DNA of 64,000 bases, from assembly GCA_902617975.1 (NCBI GenBank), contig CACMYV010000004.1:1-64000 (forward strand). The letters run 5' to 3'. The notes under the pieces were generated by a model. The model worked only from the letters and a program-made list of their open reading frames with translations, ran no database searches and had not been told where the DNA came from. The number at the start of each line of letters is the position of its first letter. Position 1 is the first letter of the stretch. This document shows, in pieces, positions 21,999 through 32,165 of the stretch. This DNA comes from an uncultured Pelagibacteraceae bacterium. Lineage in GTDB: Bacteria > Pseudomonadota > Alphaproteobacteria > Pelagibacterales > Pelagibacteraceae. A program made the translations under genes and the position numbers.

Positions 21999-23610
21999 GA
22001 TAGTTCTTAGCAGCCTTTATAAATGATTTAAATAACGGATGTGGTGATAATGGTCTTGATTTAAACTCTGGGTGAAATTGAACACCTATAAACCAAGGAT
22101 GATTTTTTAACTCAATTATTTCAGGCAATTTATTATCTGGTGACATTCCTGAAAATATTAATCCTTTTTTCTCAAATTTTGATCTCTGATTATTATTAAT
22201 TTCATATCTGTGTCTGTGTCTTTCCTTTATTTCATTTGATTTATAAATCTTTTTTATGGCAGAATTATTTTTTAATTTAGCTGTATAAAGCCCTAATCTC
22301 ATTGTCCCACCTAAGTTTTTTTCTGTGCCCTTAAAAACTTTTCCATTTCTATTCCATTCATGGATTAATCCAATAACGGGATAGCATTTTTTATCAAGCT
22401 CTGTAGATCCAGCATTTTTAATATTTAATTTGTTTCTGGCAAATTCAATAATTGCCATTTGCATTCCAAAACAAATACCAAAAAAGGGTATTTTTTTTTC
22501 TCTTGCATATTTAATTGCTGCAATCTTACCTTCTGTTCCTCTTTTACCAAATCCACCTGGTATTAATATTCCAGAAACACTCTTAAGTTTTTTGCTTATT
22601 TCATTTTTTTTTAGTTTATCAGACTCAATTCTTACCAAATTAACTTTTACATTATTTACTATACCACCGTGTGTTAATGCTTCATCTAAAGATTTATATG
22701 CATCTTTTAAGTTCACATATTTGCCTATTAATCCAATGTTAATTACTTTATTATTTTTTAGAACAGTCGAAGTAATATTTTTCCATGGATTTAAATTGGG
22801 TTTCTTTTTTGATTTTATTTTGAAATATTTTAAGACTTGTTTATCTAATTTTTGGTTATAAAAACTAATTGGAGCTTCATAAATTGTTCTAACATCAACA
22901 GTCTCAATGACATTATTAATATCTACATTACAAAATAAAGATATTTTTTTTCTTTGTTCTAAAGGTATATGCTGCTCTGATCTACATATAACAATATCTG
23001 GCTGTATACCGATACTTCTTAATTCTTTGACACTATGTTGTGTAGGTTTTGTTTTTATCTCATCAGAAGATTTCATAAATGGTACTAAAGTTAAATGAAC
23101 AAATAATGTTCTAGACCTTCCATGATCGTTTGAGAATTGTCTTATTGCTTCTAAGAATGGTAAACTCTCTATGTCGCCAACAGTTCCTCCAATTTCACAA
23201 ATTACAAAATCTTCGTTACTTATGTCTTTGCTAATAAATTTTTTAATTCTATCTGTAATATGCGGTATAACTTGAACTGTCTTACCTAGATAGCCCCCTT
23301 GTCTCTCTTTTTTGATTACGTCACTATATATTTTACCTGTAGTAATATTGTCAGATTGTTTTGATGAAGTATTTGTAAATCTTTCATAATGTCCTAAATC
23401 TAAGTCAGTTTCTGCACCATCATCAGTAACAAAAACCTCTCCATGCTGAAAAGGACTCATTGTTCCAGGATCAACATTTAAATATGGATCCATTTTACGT
23501 ATCCTAACTTTATAACCTTGTGATTTTAAAAGATATGCAAGAGATGCTGAAGATAGACCTTTTCCCAGTGATGATACCACGCCGCCAGTGACAAAAATAT
23601 ATCGCGCCAT
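21988..23610 (-). CDS. pyrG: CTP synthase
   Basis: 540 aa; ARYIFVTGGVVSSLGKG, GFGKRG, FFGICFGMQ. Confidence 0.98.
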   Translation of the reverse strand: MARYIFVTGGVVSSLGKGLSSASLAYLLKSQGYKVRIRKMDPYLNVDPGTMSPFQHGEVFVTDDGAETDLDLGHYERFTNTSSKQSDNITTGKIYSDVIKKERQGGYLGKTVQVIPHITDRIKKFISKDISNEDFVICEIGGTVGDIESLPFLEAIRQFSNDHGRSRTLFVHLTLVPFMKSSDEIKTKPTQHSVKELRSIGIQPDIVICRSEQHIPLEQRKKISLFCNVDINNVIETVDVRTIYEAPISFYNQKLDKQVLKYFKIKSKKKPNLNPWKNITSTVLKNNKVINIGLIGKYVNLKDAYKSLDEALTHGGIVNNVKVNLVRIESDKLKKNEISKKLKSVSGILIPGGFGKRGTEGKIAAIKYAREKKIPFFGICFGMQMAIIEFARNKLNIKNAGSTELDKKCYPVIGLIHEWNRNGKVFKGTEKNLGGTMRLGLYTAKLKNNSAIKKIYKSNEIKERHRHRYEINNNQRSKFEKKGLIFSGMSPDNKLPEIIELKNHPWFIGVQFHPEFKSRPLSPHPLFKSFIKAAKNYHGK

Positions 23611-23650
23611 GGAAGTATCTTATAGACCTAAAATTTAAAAATTCAAAGTA

Positions 23651-23950
23651 TTAATTATTGCTATCTGGCACCTTTGGAGCATCATCAGTTTCCTCTATTT
23701 TATCTAAAACTGATGTTGTTGGAGTTAATTCACCTCTTGAAAGAATCGTTAAACACAGACTACATATTATAAATAAAGTAGCAATAAATGCTGTAGCTTT
23801 GGTTAAAAAATTTCCTGCTGATCTAGAAAGCATGAAGTTATCTTGGGACACCCCAATACCCAATGCACCTCCCTCGGATTTTTGAAATAAAACTAAGACA
23901 ACTAGAATAGCTGCAAGAATAATGTTAATTATTAAAAGTATATTTTCCAC
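23651..23950 (-). CDS. secG: preprotein translocase subunit SecG
   Basis: 99 aa; two TMs, VLVLFQKSEGGALGIG. Confidence 0.92.
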   Translation of the reverse strand: MENILLIINIILAAILVVLVLFQKSEGGALGIGVSQDNFMLSRSAGNFLTKATAFIATLFIICSLCLTILSRGELTPTTSVLDKIEETDDAPKVPDSNN

Positions 23951-23955
23951 GAGGT

Positions 23956-24705
23956 TTAATTAGTTGATTTTTTAATTATATCAATAAAATTTTTTGCTCT
24001 CAAAGAAGCGCTTCCTATTAAAAATCCTTTTAAATCATTAATTTTTTTTAACTCTAATACATTTTTTGAGTTAACAGATCCGCCATAGATAATTTTATAT
24101 TTTTGATTTTTTTTTAATTTATTAATTATATCAAATATGTCTTTAAAGTTTTTTCTTAATTCAGATGATTTTGGTATTTTTCCAGTTCCGATTGCCCATC
24201 TAGGTTCATATGCAAAAATAATATTATTAATTTTTTTTATATTCTTTAATGCGATTGTTATTTGTCTTTTAAGAACTGCAAAAGTTTTATTATTTTTTTT
24301 TTCTTTATATGTTTCTCCAATGCAAAGAATTACTTTTAATTTTTCTTTAAGTGCTGAGTGAATTTTTTTATTTATTAGTATATCATTTTCCTGATTTCTA
24401 ATTTCAGAATGACCAACGATAACATAGTCACCTCCTGCTGACTTTATTAATTTAGAGTTTACAGATCCTGTAAATGCACCATAATCATTTAATTGAGAAA
24501 GGTTCTGCGCACCTACTTTGATTTTAGTGTTTTTTACTTTATTTTTAACTGATGAAATTAGGGTAAATGGTGGGCAGTAAATTATTTGATTTTTTTTATT
24601 TTTTGATTTTTTTAAAAATTTTATGGTTTTATTAATGCCAGAGATATGACTTTTTTCTCCATTCATCTTCCAATTAGCTATAAAGATCATATTATTATTT
24701 GTCAT
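23956..24705 (-). CDS. tpiA: triosephosphate isomerase
   Basis: 249 aa; ANWKMNG, YVIVGHSE, AYEPRWAIGTGK, YGGSVNSKN. Confidence 0.97.
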   Translation of the reverse strand: MTNNNMIFIANWKMNGEKSHISGINKTIKFLKKSKNKKNQIIYCPPFTLISSVKNKVKNTKIKVGAQNLSQLNDYGAFTGSVNSKLIKSAGGDYVIVGHSEIRNQENDILINKKIHSALKEKLKVILCIGETYKEKKNNKTFAVLKRQITIALKNIKKINNIIFAYEPRWAIGTGKIPKSSELRKNFKDIFDIINKLKKNQKYKIIYGGSVNSKNVLELKKINDLKGFLIGSASLRAKNFIDIIKKSTN

Positions 24706-24762
24706 CTTAGATAATTTAATTTATAGGTTTGTTTTTTATAATCAATATATAAAGAATTACTC

Positions 24763-26181
24763 ATGTTAGGAAAATTAAGAGGTTTTACAAATAGTAAATT
24801 GGCAGGTGTCCTAGTGGCTATAATAATTGTTCCTTTTGTTTTTTGGGGAATGGGAAGTGTCTTTAGTGGTGGGAACACAAATAATATTGCTAAAATAAAT
24901 AATAATTCAATTTCAACGAAAGACTTCATTGATCATATAAACCGATCAAGAATTAATCCTGATTATATAAAAGAAAATTTAGATAACAATATCTTGGAAA
25001 GAATTTTGAGTGACCTTATATCAAAAGATTTAATGTCAATGGAGTATAAAGATTTAAATGTAAAAGTTTCAGATAGATCATTAAAATTAAATTTACAAAA
25101 TGACATAAATTTTCTTGATGATGAAAAAAATTTTTCAAGATTAAAATATGAAAAATTTCTTTTAGAGAATAATATTATAGCAGCTGAATTTGAAAATAGA
25201 CTGAAAAATTCTGAGTTAAGAAAAAGACTATTTGATTATATTGGTGGTGGTATTAAATCACCATATTATTTACAAAATAAGATTTACATAAATGAAAACA
25301 AAAAAATAAATATTCAATACTATGATCTTGAATATGCTTACGATAAAAATATTTCAGACGTCGAAATTAATAATTATATAATCAAAAATGAGGAAAACCT
25401 AAAAGAAGCATACATTGATTTTAGTTATGCTAAAGTTGAACCCTCAAATCTAATTGAAATCAACGAATTTAATGAAGATTTTTATAAAAAAATTGATGAA
25501 ATCGAAAATGATATATTAAATGAATTTTCTTTAGAAGATATCGCAAAAAAAAATGAAATAAAATTGCAAAAAAGAAACAATTTTAAGTTTGTAAATGAGG
25601 ATGATGTATTAAAAGAAATTTACGAAAATAAAGATAAAAAAGAAATAGTTTTAAAAGATAAAGATAATTACTTTTTAATATATCAAATTACAAAAATAAA
25701 TAATTTACTACCAAATAAAAATGATACATCCTTCAGAGATAAAGTTAAAAACAGAATTTTACTAAAGAAAAAATTTGATCTTAATAAAAATTTATTTGAA
25801 AAAATTCAAAATAAAGATTTCAATGATTCTGACTTTGAAAATCTAGTAAAAAATAAAGAAAATATAAATTCAGGAATAATTAATTCAATCAATGATAATA
25901 CTTTATTTGATGAGACATCTTTAAAGCTTATTTATGAATTGCCAAAACAAAGTTTTGTTATGGTTTCAAACAAAGCTAATAATATTTTTTTAGCAAAGAT
26001 TAATCAGATTACTTATGAAAATTTAAAAAACACAAATGAAAATATTCAAGAATATTTAGCTAAAACAAATATCAACTTGATCGATGATATTTATAGTTCC
26101 TATGACACATCACTTAACACCAAGTATGAAGTTAAAATTTTTAATAACAATATAGATCGAATAAAAGATTATTTTAAATAA
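24763..26181 (+). CDS. ppiD: PpiD/SurA_N-type periplasmic folding factor, membrane-anchored
   Basis: 472 aa; N-terminal TM (LAGVLVAIIIVPFVFWGMGSVF) followed by SurA_N-like domain; position between tpiA and trpE. Confidence 0.8.
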   Translation: MLGKLRGFTNSKLAGVLVAIIIVPFVFWGMGSVFSGGNTNNIAKINNNSISTKDFIDHINRSRINPDYIKENLDNNILERILSDLISKDLMSMEYKDLNVKVSDRSLKLNLQNDINFLDDEKNFSRLKYEKFLLENNIIAAEFENRLKNSELRKRLFDYIGGGIKSPYYLQNKIYINENKKINIQYYDLEYAYDKNISDVEINNYIIKNEENLKEAYIDFSYAKVEPSNLIEINEFNEDFYKKIDEIENDILNEFSLEDIAKKNEIKLQKRNNFKFVNEDDVLKEIYENKDKKEIVLKDKDNYFLIYQITKINNLLPNKNDTSFRDKVKNRILLKKKFDLNKNLFEKIQNKDFNDSDFENLVKNKENINSGIINSINDNTLFDETSLKLIYELPKQSFVMVSNKANNIFLAKINQITYENLKNTNENIQEYLAKTNINLIDDIYSSYDTSLNTKYEVKIFNNNIDRIKDYFK

Positions 26182-27638
26182 TGCTTAACATAAGCCTTAA
26201 ACAATTTAAGATTAATCACAAAAAAAAATTAAACCAAATACTCTATTTATCCTTGAACACTGATGGTTCTAAAGAAATAATAAATTTAATAAATAATTTT
26301 TTTACTGAGAAAAATGCTTTTGTATTTGAGTCAGTAGAAAAAGGATTTATTAAAGGTAGATATACAATTTTTGGAAAAAATCCTGATAAAATTTGGGAAT
26401 TTAATAATAACATAAGCAAGATATACTTTGATAACAAAGTTAAAATTTTGAAAGGTAGTGCAAAGAAAAATATAGAAAATGTTATTGAAAGTTTTAAATT
26501 TAAAATTCCTAGAGAATTACCCTCAATTAGCTCCATAATATCAGGATACTTTTCATATGACATTATTAGATATCTAGAAAATATTCCTAATAAAAATAAA
26601 GACGATTTAAAATTACCTGATGCTAGAATTATCAGACCAAGAGAGCTAATAATACATGATAATATTAAAAAGAAATTATATTTTATAATTAATGTTTTTT
26701 GTGATGAAAAAATAATTAATTATAAAATAAGGTATGAAAAAATAATTAATCAAATTGAGAATTTAATTTTTTTATCTAATTATAATAGTTCGTATCTAGA
26801 TAAAATTAATAAAAAAGTTAAAACAAAAGTAAAATCAAATATTTCTAAAAAAAAATTTTTATCAAATATAAAAAAGGCAAAAAAATATATTAAAATTGGA
26901 GACATATTTCAGGTAGTTCTTAGTCAAAGATTTGAAACCAAATTAAGTAAAAACCCATTAGAAATTTATAAGAAATTAAGGAAAACTAATCCTTCTCCTT
27001 TTATGTATTTTTTTAATTTTAAAGATTTTCAGATAATTGGAGCGAGTCCAGAAATACTTGTAAGATTAAGAAATAATAAAGTCACGATTAGACCGATTGC
27101 TGGAACAAGACCAAGGGGGAAAAATAAAAAACAAGATTTATTTTTTGAAAAAGATTTATTGAATGACAAAAAAGAGCTGTCCGAACATTTAATGCTTCTT
27201 GATCTAGGAAGAAACGACACTGGAAAAGTATCAAAGGTTAATACTGTAAAAGTGACTGAAAGTTTTTCAATAGAAAGATACTCTCATGTTATGCATATTG
27301 TATCAAATGTTGAGGGAGTATTTAATAATAAATACTCAAAATTTGAAACTTTATTGTCTGGGTTTCCGGCGGGAACAGTATCTGGGGCTCCAAAAATTAG
27401 AGCAATGGAGATAATAGATGAGCTAGAAACAACTAAAAGAAAAGTTTATGCCGGTGGAATTGGATATTTTTCAGCAAACGGTGAATTTGATACATGTATT
27501 GCACTTAGAACCGCAGTAGCAAAAAATAAGAAATTTTATGTACAATCTGGTGCTGGAATAGTTGCAGATAGCAAACCACAGAATGAATATCTTGAAACAG
27601 TTAATAAAGCAAAAGCTCTATTAAAAGCAATTGAGTGA
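26181..27638 (+). CDS. trpE: anthranilate synthase component I
   Basis: 485 aa; NPSPFMYF, IIGASPEILVRL, PAGTVSGAPKIRAMEII, QSGAGIVADS. Confidence 0.97.
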   Translation: MLNISLKQFKINHKKKLNQILYLSLNTDGSKEIINLINNFFTEKNAFVFESVEKGFIKGRYTIFGKNPDKIWEFNNNISKIYFDNKVKILKGSAKKNIENVIESFKFKIPRELPSISSIISGYFSYDIIRYLENIPNKNKDDLKLPDARIIRPRELIIHDNIKKKLYFIINVFCDEKIINYKIRYEKIINQIENLIFLSNYNSSYLDKINKKVKTKVKSNISKKKFLSNIKKAKKYIKIGDIFQVVLSQRFETKLSKNPLEIYKKLRKTNPSPFMYFFNFKDFQIIGASPEILVRLRNNKVTIRPIAGTRPRGKNKKQDLFFEKDLLNDKKELSEHLMLLDLGRNDTGKVSKVNTVKVTESFSIERYSHVMHIVSNVEGVFNNKYSKFETLLSGFPAGTVSGAPKIRAMEIIDELETTKRKVYAGGIGYFSANGEFDTCIALRTAVAKNKKFYVQSGAGIVADSKPQNEYLETVNKAKALLKAIE

Positions 27639-28204
27639 TTATGAAAATAATATTAATTGATAACTATGATAGTTTTACATTTAATTTGTATCATTACATA
27701 TCTAAGTTTTGTCAAAATGTAGAAGTGGTAAGAAATGATAAAATTAATACAAAAGAAATATTAAAGAAAAAATATAATAAAATTGTGATATCACCTGGTC
27801 CAGGTAATCCTGATCAAGCTGGAAACTGTCTATCAATAGTAAATGAATTGTATAATAAAATTCCAATACTAGGAGTTTGTTTAGGTCATCAAATTATAGG
27901 TCAAATATTTGGATCTAAAATTATTCAAGCTAAAGAATTGGTTCATGGAAAAACAAGTAAAATCATTTCAAAAAATAAAGGGATTTTAAAAGGAGTACCA
28001 AAAATATTTGAGGCAACTAGATACCATAGTTTAATAATTGATAGTAAAACACTCTCTAAAGATTTAGAAATTACAGCTATAACTTTAGATGGAATAATTA
28101 TGGGTGTTAAACATAGAATTTATGATGTTCATGGAGTACAATTTCATCCTGAAAGTATAAAGACTAAAGATGGTTTAAAAATTTTAAAAAATTTTATTAA
28201 ATAA
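27635..28204 (+). CDS. trpG: anthranilate synthase component II (glutamine amidotransferase)
   Basis: 189 aa; IDNYDSFTFNLYHY, SPGPGNPDQAG, GVCLGHQ, GVQFHPES. Confidence 0.96.
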   Translation: MIMKIILIDNYDSFTFNLYHYISKFCQNVEVVRNDKINTKEILKKKYNKIVISPGPGNPDQAGNCLSIVNELYNKIPILGVCLGHQIIGQIFGSKIIQAKELVHGKTSKIISKNKGILKGVPKIFEATRYHSLIIDSKTLSKDLEITAITLDGIIMGVKHRIYDVHGVQFHPESIKTKDGLKILKNFIK

Positions 28205-29197
28205 ATGGAAAAATATATAAAAAAACTTGAATTAAATGAAAATTTAACATTACAGGAAAGTATTGGTGCTTTTGAGATTTTGATGAATGGAAAAGCTAAT
28301 GATAATGAAATTTATAATTTTTTAACTCTACTATCTAAAAAGGGTGAAGTTTCAACAGAAATAGCAGGTGGTGTCTCAGTGCTTAGAAATAAAGCGAAAA
28401 AAGTTAATGTAGATCACTGTATAGATACCTGTGGAACGGGTGGTGATGGCAAGGATACACTAAACATATCTACTGCTTCCGCACTATTACTTTCAAGTAT
28501 GGGCATTAACGTAGCAAAACATGGTAATAAAGCAGTTTCATCAAAATGTGGATCTGCAGATGTTTTAGAAGCATTAAATATAAATATCAACTTGGAGCCC
28601 AAAGATATTGAAAATCAAATTAAAAAAAATCATTTTGGATTTATGTTTGCTCCAAATTATCATAGCGCAATGAAATATGTTGGCCCAACCAGAAAAAAAA
28701 TTGGGAAGAGGACAATTTTTAATATGATTGGTCCTTTGAGTAGTCCAGCAAATGTTGAAAAACAAGTTGTAGGAGTTTTTGATAAAAAACTTCTAGATAT
28801 ATTTGCTAGTGCCTTGAAAGACTTAAATATAAAATTTGCTTGGATTGTTAACAGCAATGATGGTTTAGATGAAATATCGCCATATGATAAAACGATCGTT
28901 AAACAATTAAGAAATGGGGAAATCAATGAAATAATTATTGATCCTAAAGAATTAAAAGTAAATGCTGAAGGTTTCTATAAAATAGTTGGAAATGACGCAA
29001 AATTTAATTCACAAAAAATTATAGATATATTTAAAGGTAATGATAATGACTTTTCTAAAGCAGTATCATTAAATGCTGCAGCTGGTTTAATAATATCTGA
29101 AAGAGAGGATAATTTTAAATATGCCTATGAAAAAGCAAGAGATCATTTGCTATCAGGAAAAACATATTCACATTTAGAAAAATTGAGAAATGTCTGA
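28205..29197 (+). CDS. trpD: anthranilate phosphoribosyltransferase
   Basis: 330 aa; DTCGTGGDGKDTLNIST, KHGNKAVSSKCGSADVLEAL. Confidence 0.97.
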   Translation: MEKYIKKLELNENLTLQESIGAFEILMNGKANDNEIYNFLTLLSKKGEVSTEIAGGVSVLRNKAKKVNVDHCIDTCGTGGDGKDTLNISTASALLLSSMGINVAKHGNKAVSSKCGSADVLEALNININLEPKDIENQIKKNHFGFMFAPNYHSAMKYVGPTRKKIGKRTIFNMIGPLSSPANVEKQVVGVFDKKLLDIFASALKDLNIKFAWIVNSNDGLDEISPYDKTIVKQLRNGEINEIIIDPKELKVNAEGFYKIVGNDAKFNSQKIIDIFKGNDNDFSKAVSLNAAAGLIISEREDNFKYAYEKARDHLLSGKTYSHLEKLRNV

Positions 29198-29981
29198 GAA
29201 TATATTAGAAAAAATAATTAATAAAAAAAGAAATAAAATTCAATTTTTAAAAAAAGATATTTCAATAAATTCTCTAAATGACAAAATTACAAATCAAAAA
29301 AATTATATAAATTTTAAAGAAAAAATACTTAATAATATAAATCATGACAAAATCTCTATTATTGCAGAGATTAAAAAAGCCAGTCCTTCAGCTGGTATAA
29401 TTGTTGAAAATTATAACCCTGTTGAAATTGCTGATATATACTTAAAAAATAATGTAACTTGCTTGTCAGTTTTAACTGAGGAGGATTTTTTTTTGGGAAA
29501 CTTAATTCACATTAGTAAAATTAAACAAAAAATAAATTTACCTATTTTATGTAAAGATTTTTTTGTTGATAAATTTCAAGTCCATCTTTCCAGGAGTTAT
29601 GGTGCTGATGCTATCTTAATAATTTTAGCTGGCGTTGATGAAAAAACTGCAGATGAGTTGTATGAAGAAGCAAAGAAACTTAAAATGTCTGTAATTGTTG
29701 AAGTTCATACTGTTGAAGAGGCCAAAAAATCTCTAAAGTACAAAGATGCAATAATAGGGATAAACAATAGAAATTTAAAAACACTAAAAACAGATATAAA
29801 TACAACTTATGATATTCATAATATTTTAGTTAATCATGACGGGCCACTAATTTCAGAGAGCGGAATAAAAAACAAAGAAGATGTTTTGAAAATAGCCTCA
29901 GAAACAAAAATAAAAACATTTCTCATAGGTGAATCGATTTTAAAAAATTTAGAAAATAATAATATTTTTTCAATTTTATAA
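29190..29981 (+). CDS. trpC: indole-3-glycerol phosphate synthase
   Basis: 263 aa; IIAEIKKASPSAG, LPILCKDFFVD, IIGINNRNLKTL. Confidence 0.97.
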   Translation: MSENILEKIINKKRNKIQFLKKDISINSLNDKITNQKNYINFKEKILNNINHDKISIIAEIKKASPSAGIIVENYNPVEIADIYLKNNVTCLSVLTEEDFFLGNLIHISKIKQKINLPILCKDFFVDKFQVHLSRSYGADAILIILAGVDEKTADELYEEAKKLKMSVIVEVHTVEEAKKSLKYKDAIIGINNRNLKTLKTDINTTYDIHNILVNHDGPLISESGIKNKEDVLKIASETKIKTFLIGESILKNLENNNIFSIL

Positions 29982-30027
29982 AAAAAGTGTTGAATTTATT
30001 AGGGTTTTAACTCTTGTTTAATTGAAA

Positions 30028-30042
30028 GAACTTTAATAGAAC
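30028..30042 (+). promoter_or_regulatory. LexA operator (alphaproteobacterial GAAC-N7-GAAC type)
   Basis: GAAC TTTAATA GAAC immediately upstream of lexA. Confidence 0.85.
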
Positions 30043-30046
30043 ATTT

Positions 30047-30751
30047 ATGTACACAATTTGTTCTATGTTAACTAAAAAACAAAAAAACCTGCTTTTATTT
30101 ATCAATAAAAAGTTGAGATCTAGTGGTGTATCTCCTTCTTATGAGGAAATGAAGGAATCTCTAAATCTAAAGTCTAAATCTGGGATTCATAGATTAATTA
30201 GTGCTTTAGAAGAAAGAGGATTTATTAAAAGATTGGCTCATAAAGCAAGAGCTTTGGAAGTCATTAAGTTACCTGAAACAGCTTCAGCAAATGATATTTA
30301 TAACAGTTTTTCACCAAGTGTAATTAAAGGTGGACTTGATGAAAGTTCAAATCGAAATAATTCAGATGAAAATGAAATACCTGTGTTAGGTAATATTGCT
30401 GCTGGTACACCTGTCGAAGCAATTCAAAACGAAGTTTCTAGAATACCTTTGCCTTCCAATATTGAAAAAAATGGAGAATTTTTTGGACTAAAAGTGCAAG
30501 GAGATTCAATGATCGAGGCTGGAATAAATGATGGTGATACAGTAATTGTGAAAAAAGCTGATACAGCTGAAAATGGAAAAATAGTAGTCGCATTAATTGA
30601 CGATCATGAAGCAATGCTTAAAAGAATAAGAAGAAAAGGTAAGACCGTAGCTTTGGAAAGCGCAAATAGAAATTACGAAACTAAAATATTTGGTCCCGAT
30701 AGAGTAAAAGTTCAAGGAATTCTAGTATCTTTATATAGAAACTTTTCCTAA
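30047..30751 (+). CDS. lexA: LexA repressor (likely start at ATG 30065, [13 protein letters not shown])
   Basis: w[24 protein letters not shown], Ala-Gly cleavage region [24 protein letters not shown], Ser/Lys peptidase. Confidence 0.96.
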   Translation: MYTICSMLTKKQKNLLLFINKKLRSSGVSPSYEEMKESLNLKSKSGIHRLISALEERGFIKRLAHKARALEVIKLPETASANDIYNSFSPSVIKGGLDESSNRNNSDENEIPVLGNIAAGTPVEAIQNEVSRIPLPSNIEKNGEFFGLKVQGDSMIEAGINDGDTVIVKKADTAENGKIVVALIDDHEAMLKRIRRKGKTVALESANRNYETKIFGPDRVKVQGILVSLYRNFS

Positions 30752-30770
30752 AATAGTCTAAATAAATCTG

Positions 30771-32165
30771 ATGAAAACTGTGGCAACTAGATTTGCTCCG
30801 TCACCAACAGGACCTTTACACATTGGAGGAGTAAGAACAGCATTATTCAATTGGCTTTATTCAAAAAATAAAGGTGGTAAATTTTATCTAAGAATAGAGG
30901 ATACGGATAAAGAAAGGTCTAAAGACGAATTCAAAAATCAAATAATTAATTCCTTAAAATGGATAGGTATTAATTACGAAGATAGTGAATATATTCAATC
31001 AGATAAAATAGATGATCATATAAATGTAGCTAATGAATTGTTAAAAAAAGGTTTGGCTTATAAATGTTATTGCTCAAGTGAAGAAATTGAAGAGCAAAAA
31101 AAAAGGGCAAAACAAAAAAAAATACCATATATCTATAATAGAAAGTGGAGAGATAAGAGTGAAACTGACGCTCCAAAAGAAATTGAGCCTGTAATCAGAT
31201 TTAAAAGTAAAGTTGAAGGAAAATCTATCTTAAAAGATTTGGTCCAGGGAAATATAGAAATTGAAAATAATACTATAGAAGACTTTGTTATATTAAGAGC
31301 AGATGGATCCCCTACATATAATTTATCAGCATCAGTAGATGACTATTTGATGGGTATGACACATATAATTAGAGGTGATGATCATAAAATAAATACATTC
31401 AAACAAATACAAATCTATGATGCTATGAATTGGAAAGTGCCATCTTTTGCACATATACCGCTAATTCATACTATAGAAGGAAAAAAACTATCTAAAAGGG
31501 ATAATGCATCGACATTAGATGATTATTCAAAAATTGGAATAATGCCTAATGCTCTTAGAAACTATCTTCTGAGATTAGGATGGTCATACAAAGATAAAGA
31601 AATTTTTGATTTAGACGAAAGTATCAAATTCTTCAATTTAGAAGGAATTGGGAAATCACCTTCAAAATTAGATATTAGTCGAATTTATTCAATGAACGAA
31701 CATTATATAAAAAATATTGATGAAAATGATCTATTTAATTTTTTAATAACTTATTGTGAAACTTTTCAAGAAAAGATACATGTTTCAGCACAGAAAAAAA
31801 TTAAAAATTCGTTACATTTTTTAAAAAATAAAGCAAAAACTTTGGAAGATATTTACAAAAATTCAAAGTTTTTAATAAATGACAAAGTTCAAATAGAAAA
31901 AGAAGATAAAAAACTATTAGACGAAACAGCTATTAAAATTATTAAATTATTTAGTGATGATATTAATAAACTATCAGATTTTACCAGAGAAACACTAGAG
32001 CCAATAATTAATGACCTAATAAAAAATAATAATACAAATTTTAAAGGGGTTGGACAACCACTAAGAATATGCCTTACGGGATCAAAGTTTGGGCCAGGTA
32101 TATATGATATATTGTGTGCACTTGGTAAAGAGGAAGTGTCTAAAAGATTATCTCAAATAAGATAA
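30771..32165 (+). CDS. gltX: glutamyl-tRNA synthetase
   Basis: 464 aa; RFAPSPTGPLHIGGVRTALFNWL, KKLSKRDNAS. Confidence 0.97.
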   Translation: MKTVATRFAPSPTGPLHIGGVRTALFNWLYSKNKGGKFYLRIEDTDKERSKDEFKNQIINSLKWIGINYEDSEYIQSDKIDDHINVANELLKKGLAYKCYCSSEEIEEQKKRAKQKKIPYIYNRKWRDKSETDAPKEIEPVIRFKSKVEGKSILKDLVQGNIEIENNTIEDFVILRADGSPTYNLSASVDDYLMGMTHIIRGDDHKINTFKQIQIYDAMNWKVPSFAHIPLIHTIEGKKLSKRDNASTLDDYSKIGIMPNALRNYLLRLGWSYKDKEIFDLDESIKFFNLEGIGKSPSKLDISRIYSMNEHYIKNIDENDLFNFLITYCETFQEKIHVSAQKKIKNSLHFLKNKAKTLEDIYKNSKFLINDKVQIEKEDKKLLDETAIKIIKLFSDDINKLSDFTRETLEPIINDLIKNNNTNFKGVGQPLRICLTGSKFGPGIYDILCALGKEEVSKRLSQIR

